From the NCBI GenBank assembly GCA_046313435.1, contig JBKBYG010000007.1, positions 1 to 64,000 on the forward strand: a stretch of DNA of 64,000 nucleotides, given 5' to 3'. The notes beneath the pieces were generated by a model. The model did not search any database and was not told the origin of the DNA. It saw only the letters and a list, made by a program, of their open reading frames with translations. The DNA is from JBKBYG01 sp046313435 (GTDB taxonomy: Bacteria > Pseudomonadota > Alphaproteobacteria > Rickettsiales > Arcanibacteraceae). Numbering within the stretch: the first letter of the stretch is position 1; every line of letters begins with the position of its first letter. Shown here piece by piece: positions 54,166 through 63,994 of the stretch. A program made the position numbers and the translations under genes.

Positions 54166-54185
54166 AATTGCATAATTATGCAATT
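54166..54185. promoter_or_regulatory. Perfect 20-bp palindrome upstream of the 54205 gene
   Basis: AATTGCATAA and its exact reverse complement TTATGCAATT adjoin without a spacer. It lies 19 bases before the ATG and 200 bases from the divergent coiled-coil gene. Likely a dimeric regulator site, since it has no loop and would make a poor terminator. Confidence 0.6.
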
Positions 54186-54204
54186 AATACAATAATTTAT
54201 AAAA

Positions 54205-55299
54205 ATGAAAAATTATTTTGTTATGACTAAAATAGAAGATATACTAACTGATAAAAAATCTTACATTTCTAAAAATCAGGAGGAAAATAAATATAAAAAA
54301 ATTGGGCCTCAGACTAAAAAAACTGCACTTTCTTTATCAAGCTCTACAAATTCAGCATTAATTCTTAAAAATCTTAAAAGAAAGCAAGATTCATTATTAA
54401 ATAAAAATATAGTTAAACAACCAATTTTTGATCAGAAAACTTCAGAAACAGAAATACCGGAAAATCTTTCAACTAGTGTAAAATTGCAGTCAATCCATAA
54501 TCCTAATAAAGCTGAAATTGAAAACAATAAGCCAGACTTAGATTTAGCAGATACTAATTCTTCCGCAGAAAAATTAGTGAACACATCTAGCACTGATTCA
54601 ATTCTTAATACAGAACAAAGCTCAATTACAGACCATACTTCTCAGGAACATTCGAAATCTTCTTCTAACATATCCTTGTTGGAGCGTATTTTTATAAAAG
54701 GACATCGCGAGCAACAAGAAGCATGCAATATTAGCGATGATAATAAAAAATTAGAAAAGTTAATTAAAGCTACAGAAAATTCAAATATATCTATTCAAAA
54801 TTTAGTAGAAACTAAAATGTTATTTACTTTAGACTTGAATTTGAAAAATAATATGCAAATATATTATTTAAATAACGAACCTAAAATTACTCAAGAATTT
54901 AATACCGATACTAAACAATTAAATTTTAAAACTAGTAATAATTTTACTGGCGTTATTATAGTACAAAGAATTGATTCTAATAACAATCTAATTCCCAATT
55001 CTTATGATCTGTTACATTATGTTAATGATGAGTTAGTAGATATATTAATCTCATATCCTGTTCCCACCATTAATAATTGTAGGATTTACGGTATTGCAGA
55101 TGCATTCTTTAAAGAACGTGGAAGAATGGAAAATTTAGAATTTCCTCATCTTTATACCATAAGTAATGTATCTTCAACTAGTAAAATTAGTGAAGAATAC
55201 CAAAATTTAAATCCTAAAAGATTCAAAAGAGAAGAGACTTTTACAAAAGATGTATTGCAAGAAAAAAACAATAAAAATCAAGCTCAGTTCATTAACTGA
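54205..55299 (+). CDS. Hypothetical protein, 364 aa, effector-like
   Basis: No recognisable domain. Residues 1-170 are Ser-, Asn-, Lys- and Thr-rich and probably disordered; residues 185-320 look folded, with beta-type stretches (NMQIYYLNNEPKITQEF, NFTGVIIVQRIDSNNNLIPNSYDLLHYVNDELVDILISYPV). ATG 54205 or ATG 54223 could be the start, and no good ribosome-binding site is visible. The C-terminal KRFKREE and low-complexity N-terminus are common in secreted effectors. It overlaps the converging antiporter gene by eight bases. Confidence 0.65.
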   Translation: MKNYFVMTKIEDILTDKKSYISKNQEENKYKKIGPQTKKTALSLSSSTNSALILKNLKRKQDSLLNKNIVKQPIFDQKTSETEIPENLSTSVKLQSIHNPNKAEIENNKPDLDLADTNSSAEKLVNTSSTDSILNTEQSSITDHTSQEHSKSSSNISLLERIFIKGHREQQEACNISDDNKKLEKLIKATENSNISIQNLVETKMLFTLDLNLKNNMQIYYLNNEPKITQEFNTDTKQLNFKTSNNFTGVIIVQRIDSNNNLIPNSYDLLHYVNDELVDILISYPVPTINNCRIYGIADAFFKERGRMENLEFPHLYTISNVSSTSKISEEYQNLNPKRFKREETFTKDVLQEKNNKNQAQFIN

Positions 55300-56758
55300 T
55301 AAAGCTAATAATATGCTGAGCAAATATGTTGAGTAATATTATAGCTAAAGAGGTTAAAATTATTGAAAATTGCATGTAGAAACTCAATTTGTTTATTGAA
55401 ATATCTTCTTTAGTTTTTTCAAAATAGGCATTGTATAATAATTTGCTAAAATAACTGGTGCTAATTAAGCTTGTTAATAACAAAACAATTATAATTATAT
55501 AGTTATTTTTCATCCCCCATGATGCAGTAAATATATAGAATTTACTTAAAAATCCGCTAGCTGGAGGAATACCTATCATTGACAATGCTCCTATCAAAAA
55601 TGCAATCATTGTCACAGGAATAATTTTAGCTATCCCTGATATTTCCGAAATATCTGTTTTACCGGTTGCAGTATAAATATTACCTGCAGCAAAAAATAAA
55701 GTTATTTTACTAATTGCATGACTTATCATATGAAAAACTGCAGCAATAACAGCCTTTTTTGTGAAAATTGAAATAGCTAGTATAGAATATGATAATTGGC
55801 TTATTGTAGAATATGCTAATAATTTTTTAATAGAATTTTGTGCTAATGCTAAAATTGACGCAATGATAATAGTAGTTCCAGCAACTATTTGTATGATAAG
55901 TGATAAATTGGAGTTTTGCGCATACTCGTTTAATCTGCTTACACTAAAAATATAAATTACAATTTTTAAAATACAAAATATTCCTGTCTTTACTACTGCT
56001 ACTGCATGAAGTAACGCACTAACTGGTATTGGTGCAACCATTGCTGAAGGAAGCCAGGAATGCAAAGGTATAATTGCAGTTTTGGCTATACCAAATAAAT
56101 ATAACAAAAACATTATACCTATATACTGACTCGTTTCAGAAAATACTCCACCGTACGTAAATGTAATACTTCCTGTATAGCTATATGTAAGGATAATTGC
56201 AGGCAGAAAAAAAGCTAATGAACTTCCAAATAAATATGTTAAATAAATTCTTCCTGCCTTCATTTTATTCTCATCAGGATCAAAAACTATTAGAAAATAA
56301 GTGCAAATGGTAAGAAATTCATAGAAAACAAATAAGGTCAGAAGATTTGATGCTAGTGCTACACCGAAACTACAAAATATTGAAAATAATATCAATGTAT
56401 AAAATTTACTTAAGTCAATTTTCTGATAATGAAAATTCATATAGCCTATTGAATAAATATGCGTTATTAGCCATAAAACACTTACCATAAGCATAAATAA
56501 TAAACCTAATGGTTCAGTTGCAAATGATATATTTAAGTTTGGAGCAATTGATATTATGGTTAAGCTAGCTTTTCCGTGGTTCAAATAATTAAAAATGATA
56601 TTTATTACGCTAATTACAGTTATTATCGATAAAAGTAAAATTATAATGTCACGTGTTTTAGAAGACATTTTTAATAAGCGGCAAATTACAAATCCGATTA
56701 AGATGAACAGAAATGGTAGCAATATAATAAAATCTCGATATTCAAAAAAGTAATTCAT
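55292..56758 (-). CDS. Mrp/Nuo-type proton antiporter large subunit (MrpD/NuoN-like)
   Basis: A 488-residue membrane protein with about 14 helices and the proton-conducting antiporter signature: FYEFLTICTYFLIVF, LHSWLPSAMVAPIPVSALLHAVAVVKTGIF (residues 233-262) and AYSTISQLSYSILAISIF. The MrpA, MrpD and NuoL/M/N families share this fold. As the small Mrp subunits are at 3.5-5.5 kb and there are no Nuo neighbours, an MrpD-type or MrpA N-terminal-like role is likely. It follows a paralogue after ten bases. Confidence 0.85.
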   Translation of the reverse strand: MNYFFEYRDFIILLPFLFILIGFVICRLLKMSSKTRDIIILLLSIITVISVINIIFNYLNHGKASLTIISIAPNLNISFATEPLGLLFMLMVSVLWLITHIYSIGYMNFHYQKIDLSKFYTLILFSIFCSFGVALASNLLTLFVFYEFLTICTYFLIVFDPDENKMKAGRIYLTYLFGSSLAFFLPAIILTYSYTGSITFTYGGVFSETSQYIGIMFLLYLFGIAKTAIIPLHSWLPSAMVAPIPVSALLHAVAVVKTGIFCILKIVIYIFSVSRLNEYAQNSNLSLIIQIVAGTTIIIASILALAQNSIKKLLAYSTISQLSYSILAISIFTKKAVIAAVFHMISHAISKITLFFAAGNIYTATGKTDISEISGIAKIIPVTMIAFLIGALSMIGIPPASGFLSKFYIFTASWGMKNNYIIIIVLLLTSLISTSYFSKLLYNAYFEKTKEDISINKLSFYMQFSIILTSLAIILLNIFAQHIISFIS

Positions 56759-56768
56759 TTGATTTAAC

Positions 56769-58178
56769 TTACTGCAAGTAATTTATTATAATGTTTGAGC
56801 TTAAACCGAGGGTCAAATTTAAACATGTTAAGCTAGTAATTATTATCTTAGATTTTAAAATAAAAATTGGTTGTTCTTGATTTATATTGTCTATTTTACT
56901 TTCGTTAATTTTAAAAATTTTCAGCATATACATAAAAGACATAACTGAACTTAATATTACTACAACAACTAAAAACCATGCTGACGAATAAATCAAGCTA
57001 GATAATAGATACCATTTACTAATAAAACCAAGCGTCAAGGGAAAACCTATTAAATTAGCATAATTGAAGATATAGCAATATTTTATCTCATTATTTAATT
57101 TAGCCATTAAAGCTTTATAATTATCATTAAATAAAAATAACACTGGTTTAGTTAAAGAGTCAGATATTATTATCAATATTGCCGCTATGAATGATTGTTT
57201 GTCATTTATACTTATTGATGCAATAACATATCCTGTACTCGTTATTGTTGAATATGCAAGTATTGTTCTAACATTTTTTTGCATATAAGCAAATATTGAA
57301 CCTATAATTATTGTTCCTGCAGCTATAAATTTAAGTATAATTCCAATTTCATTATTTAATAATATAGATATAGGAAAAACTTTGTAGAATAATTTTATAA
57401 TTATGTATAAACTAATTTTTGAAGATAGTCCTGTAACTAAGAACATTACAGGTTGAGGAGTGACTTCATATATTCTAATCAGCCAATTATGCGCAGGAAA
57501 TAACCCTACTTTAATCATTATACCTACTATTATAAAGACTATTCCCATATATAAATTTGAAGAATTTGATCTTGATTCTGTAATATTTGTCAAATCAGTC
57601 AAATTTAGGCTACCTGTAATCATGTATATTAAGCCTATACCTATTAAAATGAAACTTGCAGAAATACTACCTATGATCAAATAATTAAATGCTGCTACTA
57701 GTGATTTTCTACTATATCCTAAAGCTACTAATGCATAAGAACTTAAAGAAAAAATTTCTAAAAAAACATATATATTGAAAATGTCATTTGTAACTACAAT
57801 TCCTAACATTCCAGTTAGGCATAAAAGATATAAACTATAAAATATATTTGCTTTTACTTTAGGAGCATTTAGCTCATCAGAATTATAACCATAAAATAAA
57901 CCTGCCAATCCTACAATATTTATAAGTAAAAGGAATATTGCATTTAATGTATCAACCTTGTACTCAACCCCTAAAGGAGCGGCCCAATTTCCTAATTGAT
58001 ATATTATAGAATGATCTAAGCTCTTATTAAATATCTGAATACTTATAATTATATTTAATATTATCGCTAAAAGACTTAAATGATATAAAATTTTTCTTGT
58101 ACTTAAGGCTAAGATTAAAGCCGATATTAATGGTATTATTACTTGAAGTAACAAAAAATGATCACTAAAAATATTCAT
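56769..58178 (-). CDS. mrpD: Mrp/Nuo-type proton antiporter large subunit (MrpD-like)
   Basis: Second large antiporter paralogue of 469 residues with about 14 helices. Family motifs are YVFLEIFSLSSYALVALGY, KVGLFPAHNWLIRIYEVTPQPVMFLVTGLSSKISLYI (221-257) and ILAYSTITSTGYVIASISI. Together with the next gene it probably supplies the MrpA- and MrpD-equivalent proton channels missing from the small-subunit operon. The pair forms its own operon; its promoter must lie in the 58179-58866 interval. Confidence 0.84.
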   Translation of the reverse strand: MNIFSDHFLLLQVIIPLISALILALSTRKILYHLSLLAIILNIIISIQIFNKSLDHSIIYQLGNWAAPLGVEYKVDTLNAIFLLLINIVGLAGLFYGYNSDELNAPKVKANIFYSLYLLCLTGMLGIVVTNDIFNIYVFLEIFSLSSYALVALGYSRKSLVAAFNYLIIGSISASFILIGIGLIYMITGSLNLTDLTNITESRSNSSNLYMGIVFIIVGIMIKVGLFPAHNWLIRIYEVTPQPVMFLVTGLSSKISLYIIIKLFYKVFPISILLNNEIGIILKFIAAGTIIIGSIFAYMQKNVRTILAYSTITSTGYVIASISINDKQSFIAAILIIISDSLTKPVLFLFNDNYKALMAKLNNEIKYCYIFNYANLIGFPLTLGFISKWYLLSSLIYSSAWFLVVVVILSSVMSFMYMLKIFKINESKIDNINQEQPIFILKSKIIITSLTCLNLTLGLSSNIIINYLQ

Positions 58179-58863
58179 TACTTAAATCTATTTTAATTAA
58201 AAATTTCCATGTTTTATAATAATATATCTATATCATAAAACAGTTTTCTAAGATTTTACAATAAACAAGAGTATTATACATTTATATTCTACTTTATATA
58301 GCTAAAATATTTTATTTTTGATATGGAAACAAGACTTAATAAGTTTTATGCGAGTAACAAGAATTTATACTATAACTGCTAGTATACACAAAAATAATCA
58401 CTATTTTGAAACTCTGACGAAAAATAATTTATACATTGATTTAATGTAAGAATATTCAATTATATTTTTTTAAGCTCAAGTTCGAACCTCGTTGTTAGTA
58501 GCTTACCTACTAATTCTATAGGCTTCGCTACTTGCGCATAGTATTACATTCAAGTTTTTACTATGCATTTAACTACGATCTGGTTCTACATGCCTCCACA
58601 AGATCCTGAAACGATTTTAGGAGGACGATTATCTAAAGCTTTTCGTAATGATGAACTTGTTATAGCGCTTTACCGAATAATTGTTTAAAGTTAACTGTCA
58701 TGTTGAATTTGTTTCAGCATCTTACTCAATCTCTTTCAAATTTTTCTTCAGCACTAAGTTTCCAGATAAGTCTGATGTTTTACCATTAAATTTATAGCTT
58801 TTAATTTTTTAGTAGGAGCAATTTAAGAAATAGTAATTTTACATTATTTATAAAATATATGCG
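58179..58863. other. Long intergenic region with degraded palindromic-element copies
   Basis: No gene can be supported. At 58601-58622 the reverse complement reads TCCTAAAATCGTTTCAGGAT and at 58697-58721 the direct strand reads GTCATGTTGAATTTGTTTCA; both resemble the left arm of the element inside the ABC-F gene, in opposite orientations about 75 bases apart. Between 58590 and 58688 a 31-codon ATG frame (MPPQDPETILGGRLSKAF) crosses the first. The rest is AT-rich spacer, presumably with the promoter of the antiporter pair. Confidence 0.5.
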
Positions 58864-58892
58864 AAAAAAAAGGGACATTTCTGTCCCTTTTT
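58864..58892 (-). terminator. Terminator of the porin gene
   Basis: AAAAAGGGACA (58867-58877) and TGTCCCTTTTT (58882-58892) form a perfect 11-bp stem with a TTTC loop. On the minus strand it ends in a run of eight Ts. It lies 24 bases after the porin stop, a textbook intrinsic terminator. Confidence 0.93.
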
Positions 58893-58915
58893 CAACTTAA
58901 AGAATATTGATATTA

Positions 58916-60133
58916 TTAGAATTTGAATTGAGTTCCAACAATAAATACTGATCCTTTATTTCTAGGAGTAGCAGTTCCTACAGTTTTAGCTCTTGGATCT
59001 AACATAGTAACTTCAGCATATGGAAGCATACCAGCAGCTAATTTGTAATCAACTCCTACAGATACAGCTTTAAGTGTGTTATGTACATTTGTACCTTTTA
59101 AATCACTTTCAAAGTAGTTTACACTAGCTCCAATAGGACCTTGTACATATCCAACACCAGCGCTCCAGTATTTAGCATCTTTTCCAATGTAACTGAATAA
59201 AGGTGCATCACTAACATTTGCTGCAAAATTCTTTTTGCTCATTACACCGTAAGAACCGCCAAAAGTTAAGTTAGCATATTCTAAACTTCCACCAAATGCA
59301 TAGCTTTGAGTGTTTTTAGTGTTTTTAATGTTTGCAATTTTATGGTTTACTTTACCAGTTTCACCAGTTGCACTTAATGATAAAGTCATTTGGTCAAATT
59401 GTTGAGTATAATTTAAACCAGCGCTGAAAAGATCTTTAATATTTAAAGATGATGCAGCATCATTATAACCTACATACTTATTGTCTTCACGAGTATTATT
59501 ACCTCTGTTAGTAGCATCTGGCGTATAGCTCACACCAAATTGGAAACCAGACATTCTAGGCGAATAATAAGTGATTTTTCTTGTATCTTCATCAGACCAT
59601 TTGTTTAAATAATCAACGAAATTATCACCTGAAGTAAGGAAAGGAGCATCAGCATAATCTGTATCTAAAGATTTATAACCGAAATTATAATATTTATACC
59701 AAGAACCATTAACCCCACCAGTTGCACGTGCAAAATTTGAAGAGTCAACTTTCATTGTTTTACCAGCTGAATGGTTGCTACCTAATTCGATACGTCCAGC
59801 TTCACTTTCAACAAATAAATAACTTCTATCTAAATTGTCAGAAGCATTTTTTCTAGATTTATCAACAGTTGTTTTCAATCCAACTACTGCACCATATTTA
59901 AATCCTGCATCAGCTTGACCTTCAGCTTTAGCATAAATTCTAGCTGTATTTTTGAAGATCACATCTTTTTGATGAGTAGATAAGTCTTGTTTATAGTCTT
60001 TCTTTTGGCTACGGAATCCTGATTCAAAATTTGCAACTCCACCTAAACTGAAATTAGGATTAAGAGGCGCATCCGCAAAAGCTACACCAGCTGTTAAGCT
60101 AATGATAGTTGAGCAAAGTAAAAATTTTTTCAT
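58916..60133 (-). CDS. Outer-membrane porin
   Basis: A 20-residue signal peptide (KKFLLCSTIISLTAGVAFADAP) precedes a mature protein of about 385 residues with alternating polar and aromatic beta strands, for example RSYLFVESEAGRIELGSNHSAG and FQFGVSYTPD. It ends in the C-terminal Phe motif VGTQFKF required for outer-membrane insertion. Length and pattern fit Gram-negative trimeric general porins with 16 strands. The codon use is less extreme and it has a strong terminator and plausible promoter, so it is probably abundantly made. Confidence 0.88.
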   Translation of the reverse strand: MKKFLLCSTIISLTAGVAFADAPLNPNFSLGGVANFESGFRSQKKDYKQDLSTHQKDVIFKNTARIYAKAEGQADAGFKYGAVVGLKTTVDKSRKNASDNLDRSYLFVESEAGRIELGSNHSAGKTMKVDSSNFARATGGVNGSWYKYYNFGYKSLDTDYADAPFLTSGDNFVDYLNKWSDEDTRKITYYSPRMSGFQFGVSYTPDATNRGNNTREDNKYVGYNDAASSLNIKDLFSAGLNYTQQFDQMTLSLSATGETGKVNHKIANIKNTKNTQSYAFGGSLEYANLTFGGSYGVMSKKNFAANVSDAPLFSYIGKDAKYWSAGVGYVQGPIGASVNYFESDLKGTNVHNTLKAVSVGVDYKLAAGMLPYAEVTMLDPRAKTVGTATPRNKGSVFIVGTQFKF

Positions 60134-60200
60134 AATTAAAAAACCTTAAAGTTATTAAATTTATTTTTAGCAAAATTACTAAAATTGCTGTATGGAGTTT

Positions 60201-60230
60201 ATAATATGCTTGTTTCTTTAATATATTCAA
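60201..60230 (-). promoter_or_regulatory. Putative porin promoter
   Basis: On the minus strand TTGAAT (60230-60225) and TATTAT (60206-60201) are separated by 18 bases, about 70 bases upstream of the porin ATG. The rest of the 60134-60481 interval shows no gene or clear structure. Confidence 0.45.
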
Positions 60231-60481
60231 TCGCAATTTTAAATTTACATTAATAAACTTATCTATTTACCTAATGCTGTTGCAAAAATATCACTTAAAT
60301 ATTAGCTTTTTGATCTTATATGAGTGTTAAATATAATTTAAACAAGTAAATTTATTTTGTTAAACATGATTATTTATTACAAGAATGAAAATATTAATTT
60401 TCGGCACTATAAAGTTAGTTTATAAGCTAAACACGCTTCTGAATTTCAGTATTTCAAGTTAATATAATCAATTATTCAAAC

Positions 60482-62422
60482 TCACCTAGCATTAGAAGAG
60501 AATTTAGATTTAGCAGAACGGATTATATCGGTGATTTTGATAGTTAGCTTATGGGCGTCATAACCGACTCTTTCACTAAATTTAGGCTCAGCTTTCTTTT
60601 CCATTATTTCTCTTTTTTCCCATTTGCACAAATGCTTTTTAGTAATATTTTGTATTTCAGAAAATTTAGTATCCTTATCATCAAGCCTTATTTTTGTATC
60701 TCTCATATATTCTGTTTCTTTTGCCCTTTTATACTCAACCCTAGCGTCCCTTGAGTGATAATATCCGCTTTCTTTATATGGCTTTACTTGCTTCGCAAAT
60801 GATAGTAAATATGTAAATAAGCTAGATCTATGATATGCATGCAAGCTAGCATCTTCAAGCGCTTTACTTGTATAGATCACCCTTTCTCCAGTGGACAACT
60901 CATTATTCTCTATGCTCTTTTCATCTTTCCCTGCTATTACCCTATCTTTATGATATATTGTTAGCACTTCTTCTTGCAGTTTTTCCTTTCTTAATTTTTT
61001 ATCAGCATCTTTTTCTTCTAAAGTTAGATGAGTAACTTGCTTTCTTTCTATCTCTCTCATGCGTTTTACTGCAAGCGAATATACTGACATATAGAATTTG
61101 AGTTCATAATAAAGCTCATATTCTGGCCTTCTCATTAAAAATGATAAAATATATCCTATCAAACTTATCCTGGTAGCTTTGTTTAGCAACTTTACTGGAG
61201 TATTATTCTGCTCATCTCTAATATACGGACTGGTTCCTTTTTTAAACAAGCTCAGTAGCACTTCTTTATTGTTAGTCTTGGCTGCTTCTATAAATGCCTT
61301 CTCATCCTCAGACTCTGCTAATTTTATCCTCGGATCTATTCCCTCCCTAGTGTATTTCACTAAGCTATTATAGCTCACCTCTCCTAAAAGCTCATATCCT
61401 AGAATGATATTATCTTTTACTTCTTTCGTTAAATCTCTTCCCGCTTTCCACGTATCTTTTACTATCTCAGGTAAATAATAGAATATCCCTTCTCTTGATT
61501 GTTTCGCTGTTAGCTTATATTTTGGATCCATTAATCTATAATATCGACTGGTTGCTTCTTCTTCATTTCTTACTTCCTCCCAACCTTGAACTAATTCTTC
61601 TATATTTCCTTTTTCTTTTACTATCTCTATATATGACATTATCAAATGATGGCCGAAATTCTTCATTATAGGCGCTTCTTTCGGTAATATAAATTTCTCC
61701 TCCTTCTTTCTTGCCTCCGTCCATTCTGTCCAGAATATTTGATTAAAGGCTCTTCCACTTCCTCTTGCTATACTTAACAAACTCCTTAATTCATCTGTTG
61801 GTGAGTCTTCAATAAAATCTGTTGGTGAGTCTTCAATAAAATCTGTTGCTGCATAAGTTTTTTTAACACTAATATAAGTATCAGGCAAATCAGGATCACG
61901 TAATGTTTCCTCTAACTGAACAAAATATAATTTTAACTGATTATCTATTGCTTGAGTATATAAGTATCTATATTCTTCTCCCCAACCCTTAATTGACCCA
62001 TCTGGCATTTCTCTACCAATAAAACCAACATATCCTTCATCCCGTTCACCTTTACTTATTTTTCCTTTTAAATAAGGATCTTGATATATATCATTATGCA
62101 ATTCGCTTCTAATCGACTTAATTTTACTCTCTACTTTATTAGAGACACTCTCAAATCTATCTAGTAAACCACTTGTCTTTAGATATTTTTCAACTTCTTC
62201 AAAACTTATTTTCATTAGCGCAAGAGAATTTTTACATTCCTCTTCGTAAATCTCTTCAATTGCTGCTAGAATATATCCTCTATGGTCCCGTATCTGAAAC
62301 CTATATTGACTATGAGCTTGTTTGGCTGCTACAGCTTTGCCTAATCTCAAGTAAAAATCTTTGATTACTATCTCCTCGGGTAAAGTTAAATCTGTATTTG
62401 TACTTATATTTTTACTTTTCAT
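60482..62422 (-). CDS. Large hypothetical effector-like protein, 646 aa
   Basis: Mostly helical, very rich in charged residues, no signal peptide. A single ankyrin-like segment lies at about 382-425 (AFIEAAKTNNKEVLLSLFKKGTSPYIRDEQNNTPVKLL), followed by a short hydrophobic patch (RISLIGYILSFL). Residues 193-208 are an exact tandem duplication of TDFIEDSP, from a 24-bp repeat at 61797-61844. The C-terminus is lysine- and arginine-rich. Nothing else is recognised. A ribosome-binding site like GGGACGAGAAG precedes the ATG. It follows the 62519 gene in the same direction. Confidence 0.75.
   Translation of the reverse strand: MKSKNISTNTDLTLPEEIVIKDFYLRLGKAVAAKQAHSQYRFQIRDHRGYILAAIEEIYEEECKNSLALMKISFEEVEKYLKTSGLLDRFESVSNKVESKIKSIRSELHNDIYQDPYLKGKISKGERDEGYVGFIGREMPDGSIKGWGEEYRYLYTQAIDNQLKLYFVQLEETLRDPDLPDTYISVKKTYAATDFIEDSPTDFIEDSPTDELRSLLSIARGSGRAFNQIFWTEWTEARKKEEKFILPKEAPIMKNFGHHLIMSYIEIVKEKGNIEELVQGWEEVRNEEEATSRYYRLMDPKYKLTAKQSREGIFYYLPEIVKDTWKAGRDLTKEVKDNIILGYELLGEVSYNSLVKYTREGIDPRIKLAESEDEKAFIEAAKTNNKEVLLSLFKKGTSPYIRDEQNNTPVKLLNKATRISLIGYILSFLMRRPEYELYYELKFYMSVYSLAVKRMREIERKQVTHLTLEEKDADKKLRKEKLQEEVLTIYHKDRVIAGKDEKSIENNELSTGERVIYTSKALEDASLHAYHRSSLFTYLLSFAKQVKPYKESGYYHSRDARVEYKRAKETEYMRDTKIRLDDKDTKFSEIQNITKKHLCKWEKREIMEKKAEPKFSERVGYDAHKLTIKITDIIRSAKSKFSSNAR
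61797..61844 (-). repeat. 24-bp tandem duplication in coding sequence
   Basis: Two exact consecutive copies of a 24-base unit (plus strand GTTGGTGAGTCTTCAATAAA plus ATCT), adding eight residues in frame (TDFIEDSP twice). Perfect identity implies a recent slippage or duplication event and a site of likely length polymorphism. Confidence 0.9.
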
Positions 62423-62478
62423 CTTCTCGTCCCTATAGTTAGCATTTCTTACTTGATTATTTCATTTAATGACTATGT

Positions 62479-62509
62479 TATATAGTATGCTATAGTTGCA
62501 TACTATATA
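62479..62509. promoter_or_regulatory. 12-bp inverted repeat between the two large genes
   Basis: TATATAGTATGC (62479-62490) and GCATACTATATA (62498-62509) pair perfectly around TATAGTT. It begins ten bases beyond the stop of the 62519 gene and about 57 bases before the 62422 start. Without a T run on the minus strand it is more likely an operator or RNA structure than a simple terminator. Confidence 0.55.
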
Positions 62510-62518
62510 ATAATTTTA

Positions 62519-63994
62519 TTACATTATACTGCAAGATTCTACTTGTGCTTTTCTTATTGCAATGTTTAAATCATCTCTCATAGTGTCTTTTTCTAAACAG
62601 TCTTTAACAATAATTAATGTATCTCTTATCATTCCTGCTACAGAACATATCACATGTTTCTGTTGCGCTGAAGATAACTTTTTAAAATTTGCTTGAGTTC
62701 CTTCATTAAGCACTATTCTTAATGCTCCATGCTCAGTCCCTTCTATTATTGATTTATGCATTTTTTCTAAATCCTCAAGCATAGTCTGCCCATTATATAA
62801 TGCTTCATTAAATTCATCATAATCCGTTGCATTTACTTCTTTAAACTCAAGCATCTGATCTATTAATTTAACTAATTTTTCACGTGCAAGTTTTTTGCCT
62901 GCACGTTGTGATTCAAAATTTTCACCTTCGTTAAATAATAAATCATCTTCCATACAACTTCTGAATTTATTTATAAGCCTAGTTTGCATAATAGTCTTCA
63001 AAGCCTCCGCAACTTTCTTACCCTCAGGAGACAAAGATCTGGTCATTTCGATAAAGTCAACCCATTTACCTTCTCTGCCTTTCTTTTTGCAAGCAGTACC
63101 ATGAGCTACAACTGTAGTTCCACCAAGTCCTATCATTCCTCCAAGACTAGCTATCCTTGTCCCAACCATTGTAGCATATTCGCCCATTGCAGCAATTACA
63201 CTAGTACTACTAGCTGCGCTAGCTGCACCTTCTGCAGCTGCCTCAGCACCTAAACCCGCAGCTACTAAATATGGCGCTAAATAAGGTGCTCCAATCATAA
63301 CGCCAAGTCCTATTGCTCCTACTCCTATACCCATGCCTATTCCAAATGCGCCATTTTCTATCTCTTTATTACAAGAATCATCATATTCTCGGTCCTTGGC
63401 AGGATTATTTATCCCTAACCTATAAACACTATCTTTCATATTTTCTTTATAATTCTTTTCCCTGCCAAGTGTTAATTTAGGCCTTCTCGATTTCTCCATT
63501 TGTGTTTCTAAAATTTCAAATTCTTCCTCAACAACGCGATTGTATGTTATACGTTCTTCTTTTTCATTAAGCAATTCTTGCTGCTTCTCTAACTCTCTTT
63601 CTATAACTTTATCAAAAAATTCATTTATATCCTTTTTGCTTACTGGCCAAGTTGATTTATCATTTTTGCTTGTTAAATCTAATATCCCTTTATATTCACC
63701 TTGCACTTCACCTGATGCATCCGTGTAATATACATATTTCTCTTCTCTAATTTCAACTTCCACAATAGATTCTGTTCTATTTTGTGGACATGGGTGAGCA
63801 TAAATTTCTCTCCATTTATCTATTATTTCAAGCAACCCATATTCTTCAAAGATGGTCTTTTCGGTTTTATATAATGTATTATCTTTTATTGCTAAAAGCC
63901 CTGATATCGCTATCTCTGGCTCAATTACCCTCATAAATTCTAAATCATCTTTTATATATTGATGAAGGCTTCTGCTTTGAGCTTGATTTAACAT
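62519..63994 (-). CDS. Hypothetical protein with Gly/Ala-rich hydrophobic core, 491 aa
   Basis: Charged helical N-terminal region (1-210), then residues 215-300 form a glycine- and alanine-rich hydrophobic segment (FGIGMGIGVGAIGLGVMIGAP, then VGTRIASLGGMIGLGGTTVV) able to make two or three membrane helices, and a charged helical C-terminus. Glycine-zipper segments like this occur in pore-forming or membrane-inserting effectors. No signal peptide. The ATG lies seven bases from the window edge, so the true start could lie outside. Family unknown. Confidence 0.7.
   Translation of the reverse strand: MLNQAQSRSLHQYIKDDLEFMRVIEPEIAISGLLAIKDNTLYKTEKTIFEEYGLLEIIDKWREIYAHPCPQNRTESIVEVEIREEKYVYYTDASGEVQGEYKGILDLTSKNDKSTWPVSKKDINEFFDKVIERELEKQQELLNEKEERITYNRVVEEEFEILETQMEKSRRPKLTLGREKNYKENMKDSVYRLGINNPAKDREYDDSCNKEIENGAFGIGMGIGVGAIGLGVMIGAPYLAPYLVAAGLGAEAAAEGAASAASSTSVIAAMGEYATMVGTRIASLGGMIGLGGTTVVAHGTACKKKGREGKWVDFIEMTRSLSPEGKKVAEALKTIMQTRLINKFRSCMEDDLLFNEGENFESQRAGKKLAREKLVKLIDQMLEFKEVNATDYDEFNEALYNGQTMLEDLEKMHKSIIEGTEHGALRIVLNEGTQANFKKLSSAQQKHVICSVAGMIRDTLIIVKDCLEKDTMRDDLNIAIRKAQVESCSIM

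Noticed and set aside
58476..58560. tRNA-like fragment around AGTTCGAACCT
   Set aside because: The TTCGAA motif is present, but flanking bases do not form T-arm, anticodon or acceptor stems.
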